Shown: positions 53,627 through 63,165, counted from the stretch's first letter. The stretch: 64,000 bases of DNA from Candidatus Atribacteria bacterium (GCA_003513845.1 DOTB01000050.1:1-64000); one strand, 5' to 3'. The notes: a model not told the origin generated them from the letters alone. A program made the numbers and translations.

Positions 53627-55831
53627 TTACCTCTTCCAAGCTTTTTTAAGTTGCACCACTTCTATATCAATCAGATTATTAATCTTTAAACTATTTCCTT
53701 CAACTTTCCCCAATATCTGAATTGGAGCTTCAAATTTATTTGCAATCTCTTTTAAGGAATCCAAATTCCTTTCAGGAAGGGAAACTACAATTCGAGATTG
53801 GGTCTCGCCAAAAAGTAGAGCATCATTTCTAATATTGGTATTATTGATTTCAACTTTTGCCCCCTTTTCCCCTGTTATACAACACTCAGCTAAGGCAATA
53901 GCTAACCCGCCATCAGAACAATCATGGGCTGAAGATATTATCCCAGCTTGAATACTCTCTCTGCAGGCATCCTGTACTGATTTCTCTAAATTCAAATCAA
54001 TTTGAGGAGGTAAACCCTTTTCCATATTATGAAAAACCTTTAAATACTCACTTCCGCCTATTTCTTCTTTGTTTTCTCCTATTAGAACAATTAAGTCACT
54101 ATCATTCTTAAATGACATAGGGCAAAGCTGATTACAATCTTCAATTATTCCAGCCATACCAATTATAGGGGTGGGATAAATGGCTTCTCCGTTGCTTTCA
54201 TTATTCAAGCTAACATTACCGCTAATAACCGGAACCCCTAATGCCTCACAAGCTTCGCTAATTCCTTTGACCGATTCTTCCAGCTGCCAGAATACCTCTT
54301 CTTTTTCGGGATTTCCAAAATTGAGATTATCGGTAACCGCCATTGGTAAAGCTCCTTTACAGGAAAGATTACGTGCTGCTTCAGCAACCGCAATCTCCCC
54401 TCCCACAAAAGGATCAAGATAACAGTATCTTCCGTTTCCATCAGTAGTAAAAGCAATCCCTCTTTTGCTCCCATTAATTTTTAATACACCTGCATCATCC
54501 CCCGGAAATAATATAGCCTCAGTACCTTCGGCACTTATCTTTTTATGGTCTTTAAAAACCCATTCCTTACTACAAATATTTGGAGATGCTAATATCTTTA
54601 ACAATACCTGATTATAATCTTCTGGTTGGGAAATATTTTCTAAGTTTAATTCTTGTATTTCTTTTAGTTTAGCCGGAATTCTACTTTGATAGTAACGGAT
54701 AGGAACACCTTCGGCCAAGGATTTTGCTGGTACTTCCCCTACAATTCTTTCTCCTTCTTTTAGACGCAAAAGACCATCGGAAGTCACCTTGCCTATTACT
54801 GTATACTCTATCCCCCATTTATTAAATATTTTTCCTATCTCATCTTCCTTATCTTTTTTAGCAATCAACAACATCCTTTCCTGAGTTTCCGAAAGCATAA
54901 TTTCTCGAGGAGTCATATTTTTTTCTTTTTGAGGTACTAAGGATAGATCTAATTCTATTCCACAATTTCCTTTACTGGCCATTTCACAGGTAGAACTTAC
55001 CAATCCAGCTGCCCCTAAATCCTGCATTCCCAAAATAAGTCCTCTTTTTACTATTTCTAAACAGGCCTCTATTAATTTTTTTTCTAAAAAGGGATTACCC
55101 TGAGGGATAGAAGGATGTTCAATCTCCTTTTCTTCCCCCTCTAACTCACGCGAAGCAAAACTTGCACTTCCCACTCCATCTCTACCAGTTTTCTCTCCTG
55201 CTAAAATCACTATGCTATCTGCCCCTTTGGCTACAGCAACTACAATCTCTTTCTTCTTTGCCAAACCAACGCACATAGCGTTTACTAAAGGATTACCCTG
55301 ATAGCTATCTAAAAAGTAAGTTTCTCCACCAATAGTTGGAACTTCAATGCCATTTCCGTAAAAAGCTAAACCCTTCGCTGCTTCCTTAACCAAATATTTT
55401 ACATGAGAATCCTCTAAACTCCCAAAACGCATAGAACCTAATAGTGCAACAGGACGGGCGCCCATTGCCAGAATATCTCTTACCACCCCCCCTAAACCAG
55501 TGGCAGCTCCATGAAAAGGTTCAACTGCTGAAGGATGATTATGACTTTCAATTTTCATCATCATAGCCAGACCTTCTCCAATATTGATAGCTCCAGCATT
55601 CTCTCCCGGACCAAAAAGAACCCATTCTGCTTGAGTAGGAAATATATTCAATAGCGGTTTTGAACTTTTATAACTACAGTGTTCTGACCACATTGCCGAA
55701 TAGAGCCCTAACTCCACATCGTTTGGCTCTCTTTTCAAAGTTTCTACAATTTTTTTATATTCGCTTTCGGTAAGATCATTTTCTTCTAATATTTTTTTTA
55801 AATCTCTTTCTTCTTGGTTATTATTATTCAT
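53627..55831 (-). CDS. purL: Phosphoribosylformylglycinamidine synthase subunit PurL (small type)
   Basis: About 734 residues, the Bacillus-type length. NDVELGLYSAMWSEHCSYKSSKPLL, IKIESHNHPSAVEPFHGAATGLGGVVRDILAMG and FSVEP-like ISSAHDCSDGGLAIALAECC are PurL signatures. This type needs separate PurS and PurQ proteins, whose genes are not in this operon or elsewhere in the window. I chose the ATG at 55831, one codon after a TTG, with AAAGGAG upstream. Confidence 0.94.
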   Translation of the reverse strand: MNNNNQEERDLKKILEENDLTESEYKKIVETLKREPNDVELGLYSAMWSEHCSYKSSKPLLNIFPTQAEWVLFGPGENAGAINIGEGLAMMMKIESHNHPSAVEPFHGAATGLGGVVRDILAMGARPVALLGSMRFGSLEDSHVKYLVKEAAKGLAFYGNGIEVPTIGGETYFLDSYQGNPLVNAMCVGLAKKKEIVVAVAKGADSIVILAGEKTGRDGVGSASFASRELEGEEKEIEHPSIPQGNPFLEKKLIEACLEIVKRGLILGMQDLGAAGLVSSTCEMASKGNCGIELDLSLVPQKEKNMTPREIMLSETQERMLLIAKKDKEDEIGKIFNKWGIEYTVIGKVTSDGLLRLKEGERIVGEVPAKSLAEGVPIRYYQSRIPAKLKEIQELNLENISQPEDYNQVLLKILASPNICSKEWVFKDHKKISAEGTEAILFPGDDAGVLKINGSKRGIAFTTDGNGRYCYLDPFVGGEIAVAEAARNLSCKGALPMAVTDNLNFGNPEKEEVFWQLEESVKGISEACEALGVPVISGNVSLNNESNGEAIYPTPIIGMAGIIEDCNQLCPMSFKNDSDLIVLIGENKEEIGGSEYLKVFHNMEKGLPPQIDLNLEKSVQDACRESIQAGIISSAHDCSDGGLAIALAECCITGEKGAKVEINNTNIRNDALLFGETQSRIVVSLPERNLDSLKEIANKFEAPIQILGKVEGNSLKINNLIDIEVVQLKKAWKR

Positions 55832-55887
55832 CAATAACTCCTTTCAAAATTAAAATCACCCTAATTTTTAATTTTTGTTTTATATAT

Positions 55888-56916
55888 CTATATAATATAT
55901 GAAATAATTTCTTCTAATATCGCTTTCATTGCTGGAACTTTAGGGAACCATATTCTCCCGGTAATTTCGTTGGCAAAGGCACAATAAGCCATTGAAATAA
56001 GTTCTTTTAATCTTGGCGGTAAGGATGGTGGAGAGAGGTTCACTTTTTCTTTCCAGTTTATACTATCTCTTTTTTTGGCTTCAACCAATTCTTTAAACCA
56101 ATCAGTTTTTCGATAATATAATCTAGCAATCTCTTTACTTACTGGCATTCCCTTAAAGGTAAAACGACATTCATCTAAAGTCCCTAACACATCTATAACT
56201 ATCAGGTTCCTTTCTTCATCAAATCCAATCTCTATTTTCCCATCTTCGTACTTTAAGCCCACCTTTTCTGCTTCCTTGTCTATCAATTCGTTAATCATTA
56301 AAGTTATCTTTTTTATATCTTCAATCTCACTATCGTCAAGATGAGCTATATCTTTTGCTTCCGGCCAGTTTAGATATCGGTCAGTCTCTTCAAGTTTAGT
56401 AGAAACATCTAAAAATGGTTTGCGTAAAGTTTGGCCAGGAAGAGGCATTTCTTTCAAGCCCAAATCTTCCAGTTTCAAGCTTCCTTCTTCCAATCTTTTA
56501 AATACACTGGAACCCTTGGGAAGAGATTTTCGATAAATAATCTCCAAGGGGATTAAAAAATTATTTTTTTCAGTTTGATAGATAGAATAATCATAACGAC
56601 CACTCTTGTGTAGGGGAGTCAATACTCTGAGTAATTTTACTTCCATAATATTAACTGGAATTTCAATATCTGATAATCTTCCCAATTTATTACCATCCTC
56701 GACTAATCCTAAATAATGGCTTTTTAACCCCAAAGATTTAAGTTTTTCAAAGAAATAAGCAGCTGAAATACATAAAGATTTCCCTTTATTAGGAATATGG
56801 TCTGGCATCTCCCCCCAATCAAATACTGAATAACGGTCTGAAAAGATGAATCTTCCTCTGCCAGTTTTGTTCGAACTCGGGTGTTCTAACACTTCCAAAT
56901 CTTTTACGCTCCCCAT
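55888..56916 (-). CDS. purC: SAICAR synthase
   Basis: 342 residues, longer than the ~240 of the common bacterial form and like the archaeal-type proteins. GRGRFIFSDRYSVFDWGEMPDHIPNKGKSLC and SHYLGLVEDG near the N-terminus and ELIDKEAEKVGLKYEDGKIEIGFDEE in the middle support the family. It ligates aspartate to CAIR. AAAGGAG precedes the ATG. Confidence 0.88.
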   Translation of the reverse strand: MGSVKDLEVLEHPSSNKTGRGRFIFSDRYSVFDWGEMPDHIPNKGKSLCISAAYFFEKLKSLGLKSHYLGLVEDGNKLGRLSDIEIPVNIMEVKLLRVLTPLHKSGRYDYSIYQTEKNNFLIPLEIIYRKSLPKGSSVFKRLEEGSLKLEDLGLKEMPLPGQTLRKPFLDVSTKLEETDRYLNWPEAKDIAHLDDSEIEDIKKITLMINELIDKEAEKVGLKYEDGKIEIGFDEERNLIVIDVLGTLDECRFTFKGMPVSKEIARLYYRKTDWFKELVEAKKRDSINWKEKVNLSPPSLPPRLKELISMAYCAFANEITGRIWFPKVPAMKAILEEIISYII

Positions 56917-56934
56917 CTATTTGCTCCTTTCTAT

Positions 56935-57262
56935 CAATTCACCAATTATTCAATTGGCCGATTATCCTATTAAGATTAAAGATTAATTAACTAATTTACC
57001 GATTGGCTGATTAAAATAGTCGTTAGTTTTGAATAAAGGTTTTTACTGCCAATCCCTAATCATCACTTTATTATGCTCTCTATCATTGTTTAGATTATCG
57101 GAGCGCGGCAATTTCGTACTTCTTGGGATTGCTTCGTCGCTTCGTTTCGCAATGACAAAATGGAGAAATTTTATAACTTGTAACTTGCAACTCGTAACCT
57201 GTATTTTAACTGGTAAACTGGATAACAGGGTAACTGGATAACTAATATCCTATCCGCTATAC
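56935..57262. repeat. Gap between purE and purC with repeat elements
   Basis: A 347-base gap without a gene; I looked for purS here and found none. It holds words such as GTAACTTGCAACTCGTAACC and GTAAACTGGATAACAGGGT, and at 57125-57155 the element GGGATTGCTTCGTCGCTTCG followed by CGCAATGAC. The latter resembles a dispersed repeat type I know from many bacterial genomes. Confidence 0.5.
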
Positions 57263-57263
57263 G

Positions 57264-57737
57264 CTATATCTTAATATCCTTTATCTTCTGAGCCATAGCT
57301 TCTCTATAATCTTTAAGTCTTTCTCTAATTTTAGAATTTTCAATAGCCAATATATGCGCTGCCAGTAGCCCAGCATTTTTGGCATTTCCTATTCCTACTG
57401 TAGCAACTGGAATACCGCCAGGCATTTGAACTATAGATAATAAAGAATCAAGACCTCCTAAAGCTTTTGTCTCTATAGGTACTCCAATTACTGGCAACAA
57501 TGTCTTAGAGGCTACCACTCCCGGTAGATGAGCTGCCCCGCCAGCCCCAGCAATTATTACTCTAAATCCTTTCTCTTCTATTTGGGCAACATATTCAAAT
57601 AACAAATCGGGAGTACGATGAGCCGAGAGCACCCTTACCTCATAAGAAATACCTAATTCATCTAATACTTCAGCTGCTTTTTTCATATCTTCATTATCTG
57701 ATATGCTTCCCATTATTATCGCTACCTTATCATTCAC
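57264..57737 (-). CDS. purE: N5-carboxyaminoimidazole ribonucleotide mutase
   Basis: About 157 residues. I prefer the GTG at 57737 with GGGGGAGAA upstream; a TTG at 57752 has no properly spaced site. [40 protein letters not shown] and [17 protein letters not shown] are PurE signatures. No purK is seen, so it could be the class II (direct AIR carboxylase) type, but the motif details do not decide. First gene of the operon, behind a riboswitch-like leader. Confidence 0.93.
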   Translation of the reverse strand: MNDKVAIIMGSISDNEDMKKAAEVLDELGISYEVRVLSAHRTPDLLFEYVAQIEEKGFRVIIAGAGGAAHLPGVVASKTLLPVIGVPIETKALGGLDSLLSIVQMPGGIPVATVGIGNAKNAGLLAAHILAIENSKIRERLKDYREAMAQKIKDIKI

Positions 57738-57801
57738 ATTCTTCTCCCCCAATCTCCTTAAATTTTTATCTATTTAACCAATAACTTATTTCATAAAAAA
57801 T

Positions 57802-57862
57802 AAAAAAGCCTAGACAGCAGAAATTCCATCCATCAGAGTGGAACCTCTCCGCCTGGGCTTTT
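57802..57862 (-). terminator. Leader terminator before purE
   Basis: AAAAGCCYAG-type arms (57804-57813 and 57853-57862) pair with a U-run at 57802-57807 on the minus transcript; the upper stem contains further partial pairing. It is placed between the purine aptamer and purE, as expected for a transcription-attenuation switch. Confidence 0.7.
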
Positions 57863-57988
57863 AACCCTCCGGTGTAGTATAAAATAAATATACTTTGCAC
57901 CACTTGGTTCTAATCTTATCTAAGCACAATATAATTATTTACAAATATAAATCAGCTTAAATAAGCGATTCCCTAAGGTGCACTTCCA

Positions 57989-58057
57989 CTCGTAGCCTGT
58001 CGTGATTTACGGTCACCTGGTAGAAACACCCTTGCCATATCCAAGAGTTTATACGAG
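57989..58057 (-). promoter_or_regulatory. Purine riboswitch aptamer (guanine-type, with altered J3/1)
   Basis: Minus strand: P1 CTCGTA (58052-58057) pairs with TACGAG (57989-57994); P2 CUCUUG/CAAGGG with loop GAUAUGG; the core UGUUUCUACC; P3 around loop CCGUAAA. These are diagnostic purine aptamer sequences. The usual G-A-C-U-A before the 3' P1 strand is replaced by GACAGGC-UACGAG, so four extra bases lie in J3/1 or at the foot of P3. A cytosine adjacent to P1 would fit guanine. It likely lowers purE operon expression when purines are abundant. Confidence 0.88.
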
Positions 58058-58093
58058 CATCTAATATTTAATTTTAATATTTTTTCTGACTAA

Positions 58094-58122
58094 AATATAA
58101 CATTAATATGATATAATGTCAA
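58094..58122 (-). promoter_or_regulatory. Promoter of the purine operon
   Basis: Minus-strand consensus TTGACA (58117-58122), 17-base spacer, TATATT (58094-58099). About 37 bases before the aptamer. Confidence 0.75.
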
Positions 58123-58181
58123 ACTTTCTTTGGGCGTTGTTCAGGACATACTATACAATTTTTAAAAATAAATGCCTTTTC

Positions 58182-59426
58182 TTAACGAATTTGTCCATTC
58201 CCATATATTATATATTTGTAAGTAGTAAGTTCCTTTAAACCCATTGGTCCTCGCGCATGCAGCTTTTGGGTACTTATACCAATCTCTGCCCCCAACCCAA
58301 ATTCAAATCCATCAGTAAAACGAGTTGAAGCATTTACATAAACTGCTGCAGCATCAACTTCCTCTAAAAATTTTTGAGCTTTCTGATAACTACTAGTAAC
58401 TATTGTTTCTGAATGCTTGGTCCCATATTTATTTATATGTTCAATGGCCATATCTATATCTTTCACTACTTTTACAGAAATTATGTAATCGAGATACTCT
58501 GTATACCAGTCTTCTTCTATCGCGTCTTTGCATACAGGAAATATTTTCTTAACTTTGCTACACCCTCTTATTTCGACCCCCATTTTTTCAAATTCCGACA
58601 ACAATTTAGGAAGAAACAAGGAAGCAACTTTCTCCGCAACTAAAAGAGTTTCGGCAGCATTACAGACAGCAGGCCTACTAGTCTTAGCATTAATTACTAT
58701 TTTTTCCGCCATTTCCAAATCAACTTCATCATCTACATAAATATGACAATTACCTACCCCAGTCTCAATAACCGGAACTAAAGAATTTTCTGCTACCATT
58801 TTAATAAGTGATGCACCACCTCGAGGGATCAACACATCAATATACTCTCTCATTTTAATCATTTCTTTAACTTTTTCTCTTTTGGTATCAGTAATAAGTT
58901 GAATGACCTCAGAAGGAATATCGCTCTCTTTTAATCCCTCCTTTAAGATCTTTACTAGCGCCCTATTTGAATTTATCGCTTCAGAACCACCTCGTAATAT
59001 AACTGCGTTTCCTGATTTAAGACATAAAGCTGAAGCATCGACAGTAACATTAGGTCTGGCTTCATAAATTATACCAATCACTCCCAACGGCACTCTTTTT
59101 TTGCCTATATAAAGCCCATTTGGTCTCTTTATCATTGTTTCTATTTCCCCTACAGGGTCTGGCAATGCAGCAATGGACAACAACCCGTCAGACATTGCCT
59201 TAATCCTTTTTTTATCTAATTTCAATCTATCTAAAATAGCTCCTGACATTCCTTTCCGTCGTGCCATTTCAATATCTTTATTATTATTTTCCAAAATAAA
59301 TCTTTCTGCTTTTTTCAAGTTCTCAGCCATAAACTTCAATGCAGAATTCTTCTTGTTAGTAAAACAACGAGCCATTTCATAAGAGGCTAATCTTGACTTT
59401 TGACCAATCGTTTTTAGATTACTCAT
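58182..59426 (-). CDS. proA: Gamma-glutamyl phosphate reductase
   Basis: 414 residues. PLGVIGIIYEARPNVTVDASALCLKSGNAVILRGGSEA and the active-site Cys in TSRPAVCNAAETLLV are ProA signatures; FGLGAEIGISTQKLHARGPMGLKELTTYKYI ends the protein as usual. It reduces gamma-glutamyl phosphate in proline synthesis. Its start overlaps the proB stop by 8 bases. Confidence 0.96.
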   Translation of the reverse strand: MSNLKTIGQKSRLASYEMARCFTNKKNSALKFMAENLKKAERFILENNNKDIEMARRKGMSGAILDRLKLDKKRIKAMSDGLLSIAALPDPVGEIETMIKRPNGLYIGKKRVPLGVIGIIYEARPNVTVDASALCLKSGNAVILRGGSEAINSNRALVKILKEGLKESDIPSEVIQLITDTKREKVKEMIKMREYIDVLIPRGGASLIKMVAENSLVPVIETGVGNCHIYVDDEVDLEMAEKIVINAKTSRPAVCNAAETLLVAEKVASLFLPKLLSEFEKMGVEIRGCSKVKKIFPVCKDAIEEDWYTEYLDYIISVKVVKDIDMAIEHINKYGTKHSETIVTSSYQKAQKFLEEVDAAAVYVNASTRFTDGFEFGLGAEIGISTQKLHARGPMGLKELTTYKYIIYGNGQIR

Positions 59427-60240
59427 TTAATACTGCCCCCTTCTCAATCTTTGGCAAAAAGACTGTCCCTTTAATTTCCCCAAAAACGAGATTTATAATC
59501 TGTTCAGGCTCATCTCCTTTTATAATTGCCACACATATCCCTTGAGATGTAGCTATTTTAGCTGCAAATATCTTTGTCTTCATTCCACCCGTTCCAAAAG
59601 CACTGCCAGCACCCCAACAAAAATTTTCTATATCTCTATCTATATTTTCAACTAAAGACAATTTTTTCACTTTTTTATTTGTCCGAGGATCCCCAGTATA
59701 AAGACCGTCGGTATCAGAAAGCATTACTAATAGTTCTGACTTAATTAATGTTGATACTACAGCAGAAAGAGTATCATTATCTCCATAAACTATCTCTTCT
59801 ACTGCAACTGTATCATTCTCATTCACGATAGGTATTACTTTATATTTGAAAAGGGCACTAAAAGTATTGTCGGTATTATGCTTACGATTGTTATCCTCAA
59901 AATCACTACGAGTTAACAACATCTGGGCAACAGTTATTCCATATTTTGCAAAAATATCTTCATATATATGCATTAAAAGTCCTTGACCAATTGCTGCCAT
60001 AGCTTGTTTATCTTCCAATTTCTTGGGCTTCCGTTTTAGTCCAATTTTACTTACTCCCATACCAATTGCTCCTGAAGAAACAACCACAACTTCTCTCCCC
60101 TGATTATGTAAATATGAAATAACCCTAACAATTCTTTCTAAATTAGAAATATTCACTTCATTAATGTTTTTCATTATAGTAGAAGTTCCTATTTTGATTA
60201 CAATTCGATTAATTTTCTTAAATGTAATAAATTTTTCCAA
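59419..60240 (-). CDS. proB: Glutamate 5-kinase without PUA domain
   Basis: About 273 residues from a TTG at 60240 with AAGGGGGT upstream; the open frame further 5' runs into the T-box terminator and is not coding. KINRIVIKIGTSTIM, VVVSSGAIGMGVSKIG, PIVNENDTVAVEEIVYGDND and FGTGGMKTKIFAAKIATSQG are kinase signatures. The C-terminal PUA domain of longer ProB proteins is absent. First gene of a proBA operon. Confidence 0.94.
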   Translation of the reverse strand: MEKFITFKKINRIVIKIGTSTIMKNINEVNISNLERIVRVISYLHNQGREVVVVSSGAIGMGVSKIGLKRKPKKLEDKQAMAAIGQGLLMHIYEDIFAKYGITVAQMLLTRSDFEDNNRKHNTDNTFSALFKYKVIPIVNENDTVAVEEIVYGDNDTLSAVVSTLIKSELLVMLSDTDGLYTGDPRTNKKVKKLSLVENIDRDIENFCWGAGSAFGTGGMKTKIFAAKIATSQGICVAIIKGDEPEQIINLVFGEIKGTVFLPKIEKGAVLNE

Positions 60241-60283
60241 TAGTACTACCCCCTTTAAAATAAAGAATATATATAAACAAAAA

Positions 60284-60535
60284 GCTCTTTCATCCACATA
60301 TATGGACGAAAGAGCATATCTATCTTCCGCGGTACCACCCTATTTAACCCAAATAATAATACGGATCCACTCAAAAAGGTACATCTCAAAAAACTTTCTG
60401 AGTTTATACCTTCCCTTAGGTAACGGCTGGGAAAACCGGCTAAAACTTATCGTTTTCAGTTTTTTAGGGTGGGTTCAAAATATATTTCTTTGGTAGAACT
60501 TTCCAGCTTTTAAGTTCTACTCTCTGGGCACAATA
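60284..60535 (-). promoter_or_regulatory. T-box riboswitch, probably proline-specific, before proBA
   Basis: The minus strand carries AGGGTGGTACCGCGG (60327-60341), the T-box core, followed by a terminator (stem 60284-60296 with 60303-60315, then U-run). Upstream, the AGTAGA motif near 60515-60525 and GAAC-CCA (60470-60476) match the specifier-loop sides, CCA being a proline codon. Uncharged tRNA-Pro would induce proBA. The core is certain; the codon reading is tentative. Confidence 0.85.
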
Positions 60536-60587
60536 TTATATTTTTACTAGTCCCTTTCAAAACTTTTTACTATTTAAATTTTCTAAA

Positions 60588-60616
60588 AGTCTACACAATA
60601 AAAAACATTTTGTCAA
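60588..60616 (-). promoter_or_regulatory. Promoter of the proBA T-box transcript
   Basis: Minus-strand consensus TTGACA (60611-60616), 17-base spacer, TAGACT (60588-60593). Confidence 0.65.
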
Positions 60617-60665
60617 CAGTCCGGTGAATCTTTTTATTTAAAAAATAACCTACCAATAAAAGAAT

Positions 60666-62396
60666 TTACAATTTTCTTTTCAATCTTTTCACTAACTTAT
60701 CCAAAGAGAGGGTATTTATGATATCTTTTTCTTCTAACCAACCTCGGCGGGCAACGGCTATTCCAAAATCCATGGTGGCTAATCCTTCAGCACTATGGGC
60801 ATCGGTCTCGATAGCCAGCTGAACCCCCCTTTCTTTAGCCATCCGACAATAGACATCATTTAGGTCAAGCCTTTCTGGATGAGCATTTATTTCTAAAATA
60901 GTCCCAGTATCTGCAGCAACTTGAATTATCTTGTCCATATCCATCTGGTATGCTTCACGATAGCCAATTAAACGTCCAGTAGGATGAGCAATAATATGTA
61001 CAAATTTATTTTGCATAGCTTTAATAATTCTTTCGGTAATAATTTTACTTTCTTGTTTAAAACCAGAATGAATTGCTGCCACTACCACATCTAATTTACT
61101 TAATATTTCATCAGAGAAATCTAAACTACCATCTGATTTTATATCTACCTCAATCCCGGTCAAAACTGTAAAATCGTCCAATTCCAGGTTTAATTTTTGA
61201 ATTTCTTCTATTTGTTCTACAAGTCTCTCTTCGGTTAACCCCCCAGCAAATTTAAGTGATTGTGAATGGTCAGTAATAGCTATATAATTATAACCCCTTT
61301 TCTTGGCTTCTTCTGCCATCTGTCTAATGGTATGAGCCCCATCGCTCCATTTAGTATGAAGATGCAAATCACCTTTAATTTGGGGATATTCTATTAGTTG
61401 AGGCAATTCATTCTCTTGGGCTGCTTCAATTTCTCCTCTATCTTCTCTTAATTCTGGGGGAATAAAAGGTAATTCTAAAATTCGATAGACTTCCTCTTCT
61501 TCTTCCCCGGTTATCCTCTTACCAGTTTTAGAATCAAATACTCCATATTCATTTATCTTTAAACCTCTCTTTACTGCTAATTCTCTTAGTTTAATATTGT
61601 GGGCTTTGGAGCCGGTAAAATATTGTAGAGCTGCCCCAAAACTTATTGGCTCTACCACTCGCACATCTACATGAATATCATCTCTGGTAATAACACTCGA
61701 TTTGGTCGGTCCTTCTGCTAAAATTTCTCTAACCTGAGGCAGAGAAACGAAAGTCTTCATTATCTTCTCAGGCTTCTGGGAAGTCACCAAAATATCAATA
61801 TCCCCGATAGTCTCTTTTTTTCGTCTTAAGCTCCCGGCAAAGTTTATTTTATTGGTCTCTTCTAATTTGCTTAATCTCTCTACAATCTCTTCTGCTAAAG
61901 GGAGAGCCAGGCCTAAAAGAAATCTCTCTTTTCGCCTTTTATATAATTCTATTCCTCTCAAGATATTTGTTTCTGATTTCTCCCCCATTCCAGGTAAATC
62001 TTTAATCAGGTGCTCTTTAACTGCTTTTTCTAATTTCTCTATGTTATCTACATTTAATTGTTCATATAGAAGCTTAGCTGTCTTGGGTCCGACTTCAGGA
62101 ATATCCAAAAGCTCTATCACTCCAGCAGGCACACTCTCTTTTAATGTTTCATAATACTCCAGCTTACCAGTAGTTAAAAATTCTTCAATCTTTTTGGCAA
62201 TACCTTCACCAACTCCCGGAATATTATTTAATCCTCCCTGTCGGTAAATTGTCTCTACATCAATAGGTAAATTTTCCAAAACCAAAGCAACCTTTTCATA
62301 AGCTCTAATCTTAAAAGGGTTTTCATCTTTAATTTTTAATATTTTGGCAATCTGCTCAAATATACGGGATAATTCTAAATTTTTCAATTTTCTCAC
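60666..62396 (-). CDS. polX: Family X DNA polymerase with PHP domain (PolX)
   Basis: 576 residues. N-terminal polymerase X part with helix-hairpin-helix motifs (NIPGVGEGIAKKIEEFL, DIPEVGPKTAKLLYEQL) and catalytic acids in IGDIDILVTS and IHVDVRVVEP. From about residue 335 a PHP domain follows with metal motifs KGDLHLHTKWSDGAHTIRQM, ITDHSQS and DAHSAEG, giving 3'-5' exonuclease activity. It serves in base excision repair. Start is GTG 62396 or the TTG three codons on, which has the better-placed GGGGTGAG. Confidence 0.94.
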   Translation of the reverse strand: MRKLKNLELSRIFEQIAKILKIKDENPFKIRAYEKVALVLENLPIDVETIYRQGGLNNIPGVGEGIAKKIEEFLTTGKLEYYETLKESVPAGVIELLDIPEVGPKTAKLLYEQLNVDNIEKLEKAVKEHLIKDLPGMGEKSETNILRGIELYKRRKERFLLGLALPLAEEIVERLSKLEETNKINFAGSLRRKKETIGDIDILVTSQKPEKIMKTFVSLPQVREILAEGPTKSSVITRDDIHVDVRVVEPISFGAALQYFTGSKAHNIKLRELAVKRGLKINEYGVFDSKTGKRITGEEEEEVYRILELPFIPPELREDRGEIEAAQENELPQLIEYPQIKGDLHLHTKWSDGAHTIRQMAEEAKKRGYNYIAITDHSQSLKFAGGLTEERLVEQIEEIQKLNLELDDFTVLTGIEVDIKSDGSLDFSDEILSKLDVVVAAIHSGFKQESKIITERIIKAMQNKFVHIIAHPTGRLIGYREAYQMDMDKIIQVAADTGTILEINAHPERLDLNDVYCRMAKERGVQLAIETDAHSAEGLATMDFGIAVARRGWLEEKDIINTLSLDKLVKRLKRKL

Positions 62397-62916
62397 CCCA
62401 CTTACTACTAATAAAAGATCCGATTATTTTTTTTCTGCTATATATAGCATCTACAATCGTAAACACTTTTTCTAATTATAATACTGTTTGCTATATATAT
62501 TCTATAAAACTTTTAAAATTCCTCTTTTTTTTATAATAGTCTCAATTTTCTTCTTTAGTCAAAACTCACTAAATCCCTTACAAAATAAGGATTTTCACCT
62601 ATATCTAAAATAAGCCATTTTAAGCGTCTATTTTAAAAATCATAGACAATCACCTTACCCACTTGAAAAAAACGTCTCTATTGCAATATTTGTCTAAAAC
62701 CCTTATTTTGCAACGGTTTCAGCCTCTCCAAAATACAATTTTTTGCGCATTTTTACCTTATTTTCTCCCTATTTTAGAAGCACTACCACCATCCCATATA
62801 ACAAAAAAACGCAGAAACCCTTATATTTTCTACGTTTTAAAGCCTTACTATTTTTTCTTATAAAAACTGGGAATTATCAAATTTTACATATAATTATCTC
62901 TTTTTCCTTAATTTGC
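62397..62916. other. AT-rich gap before polX
   Basis: 520 bases with no gene I can support. It contains a 14-bp perfect palindrome TGCTATATATAGCA at 62436-62449, an inverted pair CAAAATAAGG (about 62580) / CCTTATTTTG (about 62703), and a hairpin near 62805-62836 (ACG-AGAAA / TTTCT-CGT). These may be regulatory or the scar of an insertion next to the restriction-modification remnants. Confidence 0.4.
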
Positions 62917-63165
62917 TTACGGTGATTCTTCTTGAACCTCAAAAACTTCATTTATCTTGCAAACAATATCTTCTATTTCAAGGTTAAATTTTCTTCTATA
63001 ATCAATTGATGAAATATCCTGTATATCGCCTGGAAATAACTCTGAATATATTTTTGCTTTATCTTTATCTTCTGCTTTTATTCTCATAATATATGATTTG
63101 GTTAAAATAACCTCAAATGTTTTTATAACATACTCCCATCTAAAATTCATTAGTATGAGAATCAA
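62917..63165 (-). CDS. Hypothetical protein, 82 residues
   Basis: A short frame, FEVILTKSYIMRIKAEDKD in the first half and KFNLEIEDIVCKINEVFEV near the end. No recognised domain. It overlaps the end of the methyltransferase fragment by 26 bases in another frame and has no clear ribosome-binding site, so it may be the tail of a deleted restriction-modification gene rather than a functional gene. Confidence 0.35.
   Translation of the reverse strand: MILILMNFRWEYVIKTFEVILTKSYIMRIKAEDKDKAKIYSELFPGDIQDISSIDYRRKFNLEIEDIVCKINEVFEVQEESP

Noticed and set aside
57000..57260. A possible purS gene between purE and purC
   Set aside because: No frame of about 80 codons with PurS features exists; the gap consists of repeats.
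60238..60297. N-terminal extension of ProB from position 60297
   Set aside because: It would be translated from inside the T-box terminator; the TTG at 60240 has a good ribosome-binding site and starts at the kinase domain.
62663..62925. Plus-strand frames in the gap before polX
   Set aside because: AT-rich, phenylalanine/tyrosine-biased translations without domain or start signals.
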